From Sclerurus mexicanus (Eukaryota; Chordata; Aves; Passeriformes; Furnariidae): 64,000 bases of DNA. The stretch covers positions 129,649 to 193,648 of the forward strand of contig VWZF01003318.1 in the NCBI GenBank assembly GCA_013396755.1. Direction: 5' to 3'. The notes under the pieces are model-generated. The model was given only the letters and a program-made list of their open reading frames with translations. It was not told where the DNA came from and did not search any database. Below, piece after piece: positions 12,619 to 23,500 of this stretch. Numbering within the stretch: position 1 is the first letter of the stretch; every line of letters begins with the position of its first letter. Both the position numbers and the translations under genes were made by a program.

Positions 12619-15413
12619 AGTGGGAAAGACTCGCTGGAATTACGTCAGCTGCAGCTCCATACCATGTATGGCAAGGAGACCCTCCCAGGCACACTGGTCC
12701 TGAAGGAGGCCCTAATGTTCATCCTCCAGAATTATTCCAAAGGAATCTAAAAATTTCAGTGAATGCTGGCTACTGAAAAGTGCCAGTTTCAGTGGTTGTC
12801 AATACCAAAAGCTATTTCACATTTCACTTTTAAATCACAATCTTGCACTTTGGTGACACTGCAATAAGAATACAGTTTCACAAAAGCTTGCTTCTCAATT
12901 AAAACATACTCTGAGAAGTAACAGAGAAAAAATACCCCTGTTCTGTCAGTTCTACCTACTTTCATATATTTAGAGTTAGATCTTCCTAATTTGGAAACAT
13001 TTACTCACTGCTGATGAACTAAAACTAGAGAGGAGAATGATGTGTATTGCCTTCTACTTCTTGCATCATCAATAGAATTGCAAATAAGTCTGAATTTGCA
13101 ACACTGAATGTCAACGGTTTTGTCCTAATTACATCAGTGAGTCAGCACTAAAACACAATAGGACAGAACTAGTGTAGAGCAGTAATAAATCCTCATTCTC
13201 TTTGACTATCAGATACTGCCACAACTGGAACACTGGCTACTGCTAAAAAAACTCAATGAAAAAACACTAAGCTAAAAAGATTAATTCCCTTAAATGAAAA
13301 ACATGGATATCTACTATGATGCCATTTTTATAAAGCCATTCTTCACAGAAGAATTAATTTCCACGTAACATTAAGGGATTCATTTTGAGAAATCATCTGG
13401 GTTTTCTGTCAATGCTGTTGCAAAGTTTCTGCACTCATCTATTAGAACACACAATCTGTGGTTATGAAAATCACTTTACATACATGATTTTCCTTGGAGT
13501 GCAGAGTTATCTATTAAAGCTCTATCTTTAAGGTTCGGGGAAAGGATTTTGCTTCATTTTAAACACAGAAGGCAAGTAATGAAGAGGACAAAATTCTGGA
13601 GTAAAATCCAGAAAGTCACTGCTAAAGACTGGGAATGCCAGCAGTAAATAGAAAAAATTGTTCTGATAGCCATGAATTTTTCAGATCACACAGCCTCACA
13701 TCATATGCTTCAGGTATAACTTTCAGATATGCACAGCTGCAATTTTTGTTTAGGGACTTTTTACATTTAAGGAGGAAGAGAATGGGAGGATATGTATAGT
13801 GCCAATTATTTCCAACGCTTCTGAAAGAAGCGTAATCACTATAGACCAGCTTCCTACAAATTTCTGCACCAAACCAGTGAAACTACAAGGGTTAAAAAAA
13901 TCACACAAATGGTGATTTTTAAAAGTAAAATGACAGTAATTAATCTGCTGAATGTGACCCTCCTGCCTCCTGATTCTTCTGTCTACTGTGGAAGAAGACA
14001 GCGGCAGGCCAGGGGAGAGCACAGAAGCAGAAGATGCTCGTCAGAGACATGCAAATTAGTACATGACACAGAACACATGCAACAAGATCCACCAAGGCAG
14101 CAGCAACACTAACAGGCCAACAACAGAGAAGTGTGACAGCAGTTGGCAGATCTGGGAATGACTGATTATCTAATGGTGACTGGTCCAATTAATAATGCAA
14201 ATATACACTGATGTCAGGAGTGGGAATTTTCTGGTACCAAACCTTCTCATTAAAGCTATTATTTCCTCCTGGTAACATAAACAGTATTTCATCTCAGACT
14301 GCAGGCTGCTCTTTGTTTGATTTTGGTTCCCTGGTTTGCCTGCTGCTTTCTAATGATGTGCTTTTGTGATGATGCTAGCTAGTTATAGCCATTCAACGGG
14401 AAGTGAGCAGAACTGCTGAAAAGAAAAAATATTCAGCAAGTTCACTAAAATCAGGCATATGTTACTCAGATGATCTCTTCTACAAGCCAGTAACAGGAGA
14501 AATACACATTAAGACCATGTTTACCAAATCACAAAACATAAAAAAGTGCACTGGGTTTCTAGATTCACAGGTAACACAGAGACAGTGAAAAAATATCCTT
14601 ATGTCTTCTATAGAAGAATGCTGTTAATGAATGCATAAATGTATCCAATGTAAATGCATTGGCTTTGCATTTAGATTTGCTTAGAGAAAATTATTGATTC
14701 TCAAACCCCCAAATTTTAGGAGAGTTCTGAAAATTATTTTAAAGAAAAACAACACACTATGGTTTATCCATAGGTATATTATTCAAATTGGATAACTTGT
14801 GAAAATCTTACTTATATTCCTGTATAAATAATTACTTTTAATTAAAGGAACTGCAAATAACAGAACAAAAAAATCAGTATGTTGCTTCACACACAAGGAG
14901 GAAGTCTCTTTCAAATAGCATAATAGAAAAAAAGATCATCGTAATCTGTTCTTAAGGGTATGTACTAAATGGTATGTGTAAAATATCTTCTGGTATAATT
15001 TGTTTATTTAATTGTGTATTTTAATTATTGAAGCTTTAATAAAACAATATGTGAAAACTGTGTAAGCATATATAAAACAAACTGGTATACCACAATTGCA
15101 AATACTTTTCCTAAATATCCATCTAATCTTAATGTCATGAGCCATCCCATTGAAACTGTTGGGATCACTCATACCCCTAGAATTAAATATGCTTCTATCT
15201 ATCATAAACAACAAACACACACTTTCTACACAGGGACCTGTCAGTTTGATTGATGGCGGAGATTAATGTAACTTTGCCCTGCGCAGATAAGGGGCTCCAT
15301 CATGGGCAAACATACTTATTCTAAAGTATGGGGGAAAAAAAGAAAAAAAAGAGAGAGACAGAAAAGCCCCCCAAAACTCAAGTTTGCTTCAACAAAAACA
15401 GGAGAGAAATTTT

Positions 15414-15456
15414 ACATATATACATATATATCTCTGTGTGTATGTGCACATATATA
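15414..15456. repeat. TA/CA-type simple repeat
   Basis: A short compound microsatellite-like stretch of 'tatatacatatatat' followed by 'tgtgtgtatgtgcacatatata' lies in intron 4. It is imperfect and short. Confidence 0.7.
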
Positions 15457-16027
15457 AAAATAATACGTTGCCTAACCAGGTATACAAACAAACATACATA
15501 AATGGCTAATTTCTATACAAATACTAACTCAATTAGTTGCATGCCTGTGTCATGCAACAGCATTAAACAAGCAGTGGTTCTGTTTTTCTGAAACTCTTTT
15601 GAAACCACATAATAAATGAAGTGTGCCCATTGACTTTATTTCAAAGAGTTTGGGCCCAGTTAGTAAATAGAGTGTTTTGCCAACATGCTGGGTGTTTGGC
15701 TTGGATGGGCCAGAGACTTCAGGATACGGGTGAACATTTTACACTGGGACACATCATGTTTCATTAAACCATGTCACCCAAAAAAAACCCACAAAAAAAC
15801 CCCCGAAAAACCACACCACCAAAAAACCCAAAAAAAGCAACATTTTTCCTCCCCTGCATTAGACAAAGATACAGGAAATAAACCATAAGCTGCATTAGCA
15901 CTGCTAGAAATGTGCAAAAGCAGAGCACTTGTACCATGCAAAGCATGCAGAGAGAAGAGGAAAAAAAGTACTGAAGCACCAGAGGGATACACGCATTTGT
16001 TAAAAGAGATTCTCTAAGCATACTAAC

Positions 16028-16108
16028 CTGCTGGTTCTAATGAATTTTCTACTTTGTCGTTAACATCGAAAACACGATCATGAACACCTATAGTTTTCAT
16101 ACAGCTGT
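16028..16108 (-). CDS. EFNA5: EFNA5 exon 4: juxtamembrane cassette exon
   Basis: This 81-bp exon encodes the spacer between the ephrin domain and the GPI tail. It reads NSCMKTIGVHDRVFDVNDKV then ENSLEPA, residues 162-188, with one base of Asp189. It follows the acceptor TTGTTATAG at 16109 and ends at the donor GTTAGT below 16028. The length is 27 codons with phase 1 at both ends, so skipping joins exon 3 to exon 5 in frame and would give a 201-residue protein. A shorter ephrin-A5 isoform lacking 27 juxtamembrane residues is known in vertebrates, and this exon matches it. The splice sites look suboptimal: the donor has T at +3, and the acceptor ends TATAG with an interrupted pyrimidine tract. 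This fits alternative use. The reading frame is intact. Confidence 0.96.
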
Positions 16109-16505
16109 CTATAACAAAAATAGAGATAACAGCCAAATATGTTAGTGAGACACCCTTAAACTCCCCACTTTCCTTTTTTCCTCTCTTTTTTTTTTCCTCT
16201 TTACTACATATAATTAAGCATATTCATATTTTAAATTCTGTGGCACTTGTCCAAATGCCACTATAGTCTCCCATTTGCACACATGTCAAGAAACAACAAG
16301 TTAGCAACTGCCATGTAATTAAAACAAAGCTTTATGAAAAACAATAAGAAAATATGATGAAAATCGTAAGACAAATGTTGCTGTATGTACAGAACAGATA
16401 CAAGATTTAACAATGAAAAAAAAAAGATTTACTGCTGCTTACTAGACCACACAGTAAAGCATGCACTGGAAAGCCACCCTCGAAAGCTTAATGTGAAGAA
16501 CTTAC
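16109..16505 (-). other. EFNA5: EFNA5 intron 3 (397 bp)
   Basis: This very short intron lies between exon 3 (GTAAGT donor) and cassette exon 4 (TTATAG acceptor). A CTAACAT sequence about 30 bases before the acceptor (16139-16145, minus strand) is a reasonable branch-point candidate. A pyrimidine-rich plus-strand run at 16161-16202 becomes a purine-rich tract in the transcript about 50-95 bases upstream of exon 4, where a pyrimidine tract would be more usual. Confidence 0.95.
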
Positions 16506-16571
16506 TTGCTGGTCGCACAAAGACCTTAAGCTTTAGGCAGGATCTCCTTCCATTATCTGGGATCGCAGAAG
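16506..16571 (-). CDS. EFNA5: EFNA5 exon 3: end of the ephrin domain
   Basis: This 66-bp exon completes the ephrin domain. It reads [20 protein letters not shown] then Pro-Ala, residues 140-161 on the 228-residue scale. It contains Cys151, the partner of Cys90 in exon 2, and the last beta strand (LKLKVFVRP). The acceptor has a pyrimidine-rich tract ending TTTTGCAG, just above 16571. The donor is a strong GTAAGT just below 16506. The exon opens with two bases that complete the Ser codon left by exon 2 and ends with one base of an Asn codon finished in exon 4. Both ends are phase 1, so skipping would keep frame but would remove a disulfide cysteine. Intron 3, between this exon and exon 4, is only 397 bp. 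The exon is too short to stand out as an ORF and was found by its match to the family sequence. Confidence 0.97.
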
Positions 16572-19500
16572 CTGCAAAATGAAGAAAAAGGAAAGACAAG
16601 TGGAGGAGTAAGAGAGGGAAAATACAAAATGTGTTTTGTGCTAAAATAAAATATCCTTTATTTTCCCTTCATCTGAAAGGCTGGACACATTTCAGCCTCT
16701 GCATGTAAGGACTTCCAAGTGCACAAAGTAGACTGACTATGCAAAAGCAGGGAAAAAACTGTAAATTTGATTCTAATTAATTTCTTTATTATTTTACATG
16801 GAAGTTGTAAAGTACACAGTATTTTCAATGTTTCATTATCTCCTTTCACCTTTCCACACCTTTTTCTTGAAAGCTTGTTTAATATGGTTTTTTTTATAAT
16901 ACATTTGTCCACTCTGACAAAATAACACTTCAGAATATAGAATACTTGGAGAAAAGCTAGTCTTGAAATACTAGGCCATAGGCTTCAACAGTGTAAAAAG
17001 GGGTGAAAAATAAAAATTACACCAAAGGTGACAGTGCTAAAAATGGTATTATGTATATAGTCTCAGAAAAGTAGAAATACCGATAAATTTTACAGCAAAG
17101 TCAGCCTCCATATGCATCTGCCTTTGTTGACAAAATATTGATTATGCTTCAGTCAAAACATGATTCCCCATGTCACAGAACTAACAAACCAAAATCAGTT
17201 TATTCCTTCTTTTTGCCCTCCCTCGTCATTTCCCATTCAAAGTATTTAATTTTAAGAATATTTACTGTACTTGGAGAAAAAGAGTAAGCGGAAACATGTC
17301 TCGCACTAATGCAAAAGATCACACACAAAGATCTAGTGCCAGCACCTACTTCTTTTCCCAGGAAAAAGTGCTGTTGTAAAACCTTCCTTTCTAGAACTGT
17401 TCTTCCCTCAAAATACATGATCATAGGGAAATATGCCTGCCTGTCACCACAGACTGAACTCCATTGTGTATTGTCTGCCAGTCTTCACAGATTGGTAACT
17501 TCCCTCAATGTCTGCAATTTTGAAATTGCACATTGGCCCACGGCTCAACATGCACACTGGCAACAAAGCAACCTGACTCAGGCATGCAGATTTTCACTTG
17601 TGAAAAATCATTCACACTTTTTTCTTACAAAAAACCCTCAAAAGCTATTGCTAAAAAACATTGTCTGAAGCATTACAGAGTGACTTTTATTTCACTGCAT
17701 TTGACATGCTACGTATTAGGGCAGAACGAATTGCATTTTGCATTAAATGGCAACTCCTGGAAAAGATGATTGGGCTGGCAAGATGTGAGTTTGTTCTGTT
17801 TATCCTTGTTTCATCCATTTTTATTAATCCTATCCTTGTGTGTGACAAATAACTACAATAATTTATACACAGACATATGAATGCACACTCTTCATCTTCA
17901 TGCTAAGCTCATACTCAACTAATTTGAAATAAACTTTGTAAGTCTTTTGCTTGCAGGCAGGCACCAGATTTTTCCTAGAAGAACTTACAAAAAAAACCTA
18001 GCAAACTCAGTACAAACAAAAAAAAAAGCAGCAAAGTAAATAATCTAATAATGCTAAAGCTGTAGTTCCACATGTTGAAAGTTTTAGAAAAAATTTTCCC
18101 CTCTTTCAGTCAAAAGACAAAAGTGTGTAGAAATGATGTTTCCCCCTTCTGAATGCCAAGCAAGAAGAGTTAACAGCTAGTTTTGCTATAGGATCTTACT
18201 AAATCAAAGTCAGAAAATATCCCTCTATTGACATTTACAGTAACTGGCCTGTTATTTAGGGCACAATATTTACACTCTGTGCCTATATTCAGGAAATTAT
18301 GTCCTTTCTGTGGCCCTCACTGAATATATGCAACCGGCTAAATGGTTTGTTAGGACTCAATGGGCAGTTGTTGATTTCTCAAAAGATAAGAATCCTACAG
18401 TCATTAATAAATTACAAGCATAAAGGTGGAAATAACACTTGCAACATTAGACAAAATAGAAACCCTGCAGTAAACTTACCACTATCACATTTTTTCTGCC
18501 CGAAATTATTTCAGAAGTGCATTATGACACACATTTTATTTTAAGGCAAGTTTTACCTTTGATGCTTACATTCTGTTGTTTATGTCCATAAAAATAAGAA
18601 CATTTTGCTCACTGCTGTTCATTATAACACTCTGTTATTCAGTAGCTAACTAGAATACCAGTGACTAGCTAGGATAGCTAGGAGCTAATAATATTCTATC
18701 TGGAAAAAAGAAATCTATTCTTTCCAGAAAAAAACAGAATATTAATGCTCTGTTCATATGTGTCCAAACATGTACATAATATTTGCACTCAGGAGAAAAT
18801 AACAGCTAGTGATTGGCTATGTTCTTTGGAAGAAAAATATTAAAATCCATTCATTGTTGGAATCTTTTTCCACTATTGGTTTGCAACTACAGAGTATATC
18901 ATGAACTACAGTGCTATTGCAGCCACAGCAGCTGCACTTAAATCATTATCCCAGAAACTGACACACTTTTAGTGAGACGTATGAAAAAGTGCTTTTCTCC
19001 TTTCCAGAAAAATTACATATTGTCAATGTTTGCAGTAAACTCAGAAAGATTCCTCTTTAATCAGTGCTTTACTCCTTCAAAAGGAATAATAACGAATAAT
19101 AATAATAGTTTAAAAAAAATCAAATTGCATTTTCAGCACTCACATCTGTCTTAACAACCAAGACCAAGGTGGTGAAGGAATACACTGCAACCTCTTTGGC
19201 CTTCCTGAGACATTAAGTACTATTTGCCAAGATGCATGACTGCAATCAATTTTTTTTTCCTTTCTTTTCCTCACATCCTCCCTCCTTCTCATTTTTCCTT
19301 TTCATCTTAAAAGAAAAAAACATACCAGTGACAGTTTTTGTCTTAAGACCAGATGTATCACCCACAGGAAAGAGTCAGGAAAGGAGAAAGAGAACTGCTC
19401 TTTGTCAGCTGGGATCTGTAAAAGCTGCTTCTCAGGTAAACCACTGCCTGTTGTTGCTACATTCCACTGAAATTAGCTATAGTATAAGAAAATATGTCCT

Positions 19501-20053
19501 TTCTAGGTGGTACAAAGAGAAATCTCATCCTCCTTCCTGCACAAAATCAGGTTAGCCCCTAAGACTTTGCTATAAGGCTTTTCTATTTGCCCATTTTAAA
19601 GGTGACATCAGCTACAAAATAGAGGCCAGTTGTGAGAGCAGGAAGCCTCTGATGCTAATGGAACCTGTCCCAAGCAACACTTTCCATTTCAAATGCCAGA
19701 ATTCCCAATGAAAAAAAAAAAAAAAAAAGACAATTGAAACCTTGCTGCACAACAAAAAGAAGCCTTTGAAAAAAATCCCTTCTAAGGACCAAAAGAGGTT
19801 ATATGCCTTTTTTTTTTTTTTTCCCCCATGAATGATATTAGACTAGAAAAGATCTAACTGGTTTAGTTTGTGTCAGGAAGAATCGCAATCGAAAACAGAA
19901 GAGGAATTCTGCAGTGTTCCTAGTTCCTACATGTCATTACAATTCCTATGATACTTCTCTCCTCCCTTGCCCTACCTCACCTTTACCAGCAACTTCGTGA
20001 CAATCTCCTGGGTCTCTCTTTTAAAGAAAATGTTTTAGACTTCTTGGTTACAT

Positions 20054-20113
20054 AAAGACTTAGGGTTAGAAGAAAGTGCAAAGAAAGACTTGGGGTTAGA
20101 AGAAAGTGAAAAC
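20054..20113 (+). repeat. Two-copy 30-bp tandem duplication
   Basis: Two adjacent copies of a 30-base unit beginning AAAGACTT, with a shared 'ggttagaagaaagtg' core, lie head to tail (20054-20083 and 20084-20113) with a few substitutions. They end about 60 bases before an assembly gap. Confidence 0.9.
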
Positions 20114-20176
20114 TAAAATCCCAAGATACATGAAAACATCTCAATGATTATAAAAATAACTGGTTTGGTCTCTTCA

Positions 20177-20564
20177 NNNNNNNNNNNNNNNNNNNNNNNN
20201 NNNNNNNNNNNNNNNNNNNNNNNNNNNNNNNNNNNNNNNNNNNNNNNNNNNNNNNNNNNNNNNNNNNNNNNNNNNNNNNNNNNNNNNNNNNNNNNNNNNN
20301 NNNNNNNNNNNNNNNNNNNNNNNNNNNNNNNNNNNNNNNNNNNNNNNNNNNNNNNNNNNNNNNNNNNNNNNNNNNNNNNNNNNNNNNNNNNNNNNNNNNN
20401 NNNNNNNNNNNNNNNNNNNNNNNNNNNNNNNNNNNNNNNNNNNNNNNNNNNNNNNNNNNNNNNNNNNNNNNNNNNNNNNNNNNNNNNNNNNNNNNNNNNN
20501 NNNNNNNNNNNNNNNNNNNNNNNNNNNNNNNNNNNNNNNNNNNNNNNNNNNNNNNNNNNNNNNN
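20177..20564. other. Assembly gap (388 N)
   Basis: The sequence is unresolved. The left edge is unique sequence just after a tandem duplication. The right edge is AT-only low complexity ('aatatatataaaaaat' and an A run), which probably caused the break. Open frames spanning it are artefacts of translating N. Confidence 1.
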
Positions 20565-23500
20565 AATATATATAAAAAATAAAAAAAAATTATACAGCTC
20601 TCAGCTAGAAAACACAAGGTGCATTATTAATATATTAGATATAAATAACAGGTTAGGTCCTTCCTCAGCCTGATAACACTTAGCAGTTATTCAATGACTG
20701 CAGGAAGCTGCAGATAGAGAATAAAAAGGTAATATACACAGAAAACAGTTATGCAGTTCAATTTACTATGATAAATCCCAAAAACTCATTAAAGGAGTCA
20801 TCAAGATAGAGCCCAATCTGTACAAAATAGGCTAATTAAAAAGTAAACGTTCAAAACAAAAAAAAATAAAATTTCAAAAGTAACTTGGTTATCAGGGCCT
20901 GCTAGTGATGCGACAAAAGTTGTAATTAAGTATTTCCTTTCCTATGACACGCAACAGTTTGCCTGGCAAATACCTGAGGCTCACTTTCTAACTAAGAGCA
21001 AGTTATCGGCATATAAAAAGTGTCTCAACCATCCTATTTACTGATATTCACATGTAATCAGTGGTTACCTCTGCTTGCCTGCTCACTCATTCTTAGCTTT
21101 CTAATTAGAGGATTACACTTTTCTCCAAAATGCAAGTCCTAATACAGAGAAGAAAAGGAATCACAAATGCAGTTCAAATCCTCCTTTAGCACTACAAAGA
21201 CATTTAACATTCAACTCACAAGACACTATGGGCCATATTAGACAGCGAAACTGGTTCAGTATAGACAAAGTGCTCCATTTATCTAAGTCACTCAGACAGC
21301 ACCTCTGTTTAGAATGGGGGGGACACTGGTAAAGGGGCATCCTTTCCTTTATGAGGAAACCCAACACCCTCATCACACCTCTGTAGATACTCTGCAGATG
21401 GTAATTCTCTTACTATTTTGTATCTCAGTTTCTATTACCAAGTTCACTTGGAGTATTCTCTGAAGGATTAGAAAGCAGTGTTCATGAAACACAGAAGACA
21501 GTCCATTCTCACTGCATTTTTGAAAAATGTCATGAATGTTTTCTTCTGCTTTCTGCTAAGAAGTCCAGCACACAGGGTCTCCTTTTGGGAAGAACTGAGA
21601 AATCACACCAAGATCTTACCTCAGTTCATTGCAGATGTACTACTACCAACACCCTCTCTTACACAAATTCTGGCACTGATAAGTGCTTCCCAGCCATAAG
21701 CACTGAACAGAAGAATTGTTTCAGTCTGGGAAGCCAATAGAGGATTAATTTTGAACTTCTCAGCACATTAAATCGAGATGCCACATGCATACAGCTTGAG
21801 TAAACACCTAACACTGTCCAGGCAAAAGGGCTGCACATGTAACTTCTGCAATCACCTAGAGAAAGACCACAAGGAGATAACCTGCAGCAACACCATACAC
21901 AAGATGCTGCATGTTGTAAATCAGAAACTCATGTTTACGCAGTCCTCACACTCTCTTAGTCCTGTAAGTTACAGACAATCTCTTCAGGAGAAAATATCTA
22001 TAGCTCTGATTTGCCTCTAGCCCTTTCAGGCACAATAGCACTCCCATTAGTCAAATCCAACATCTAGGTAACCTCATACAACTTGCAAATCATAATTCCA
22101 TCAAACTGGAGTGTTTTAGCATACAATATTCTGTGTCAGCTACAGAGCTTTAGAAAGTTTTATTTTTAAGAAGAGTCATGTGCTTCTTTCTTTGTAAAGA
22201 AATGAGTATGTCTGAGAGCATTAAAAATGCAGTTTTCCATTATGTTTGCCACAGGCAATATTTCTCAATTTGTGCAAGTCAGAAGAAAAAAATAGCCTAT
22301 TAGTTGTTAGAAGAGCTCAGCCTTTCCCCTGTAGGTTTTCATGTGATTTACCATACAACACAAATGTATGCAAATTAGGCAGGTAAATGCAGAATTAGTT
22401 ATTAATATTCTTCTCACAGTTTAGATTGAAAAAAGTTACAAATTTGCATAAATGGTACAACTGAAAAAGTCAGCTAGAATTAAATCAATCAATAAAGCAC
22501 TCCTCTGTTTGCATACATGAAGTAACATCCACAGCTAAGGACAATAATGCATTCTTCAAAATTATTAACAAAACAAAAAAAAGAAGAAGTCCTTTGAAAA
22601 AATTTATAGATCTTTTTTTCCTTGTATGTGTTAAAATAAAACTAAATTTAAAACAGATAAACAGTGGCCCAGTGGAAAGCACAGCTCTCATCAACATTTC
22701 AGTTTAATTTCCATATCTGCTTTTTCATTTCAACCTATCAGCAAAAGCTTTGTTCTGATAGCATACATGACTCCATCCTGAGAACATTAAAATACTGAAT
22801 GTCCATGACTTGCTCATTCTTCAGATGTAAAAACTAAGCACAATTACTCAATAAATCATGACAAAACTTATTGTTAGATTTGCCACAGCTGAGTCCACCT
22901 TCTCTCTGTATTTAGTCATAACCAAGATGAGAACACCAAAAAAAATTACTAAGCAACTTAAAGACACAGAAATCTCAAGCCAACAGAGAGAGAATCAGAT
23001 CTGAAAAACCACTTGATCTAGAACTGCCAACAACACTTGAAAACTAAGAAAAATTGCCTAAAATGGAAAGTAAGTAAATAAATAAATGAACAAACAGATG
23101 AAAGACCACAGCTAATACTACCTATAGTTTACTAGCATTTCCAACTGTGTATCTTAAAATCCACGGTATTAATGGGAAAACTAATACAAATGCATATTTT
23201 CCATTACTCTTGCATGCTCAACTACATCTGTATGAAGTAAAGGTAATCATGTTTCACTTTTGTACTGACCCCTGTCTGTATGAAGATATATGCCTACACC
23301 CATACATGGACTTATATTCTGCAATCCATTCAAAATACAGATGACAAAGTGCACAACATGGAGAAAAATACTTGATAAAAGCCATGTGCACAACAAACAG
23401 ATAGTGAAATACTATATTTATTTCTTAATGTCTTATACATAATTCGCACTGACATTGCACTGTGTAAAAACACTGGATTATTAAGGCCTACTTCGCAAGT

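Larger units (their letters stand above)
10752..16027 (-). other. EFNA5: EFNA5 intron 4
   Basis: This 5,276-bp intron separates cassette exon 4 from the last exon. It has a GTTAGT donor and an AACAG acceptor. It carries an antisense CR1 fragment (12342-12618), a TATA-type dinucleotide-rich stretch (15414-15456) and a series of G-tracts in the transcript (15777-15829) about 200-250 bases after the exon 4 donor. A block near 10916-10975 looks like a very old, decayed interspersed repeat. No other exon is recognisable. Confidence 0.9.

Noticed and set aside
15764..16021. 85- and 72-codon minus-strand frames just after exon 4
   Set aside because: They translate the T and G tracts of intron 4 into Phe/Gly/Val runs. 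They lie after the exon 4 donor, and exon 5 follows in phase from exon 4 without them.
20144..20617. Two open frames of about 145 codons on opposite strands
   Set aside because: They consist almost entirely of N and exist only because a gap contains no stop codons.
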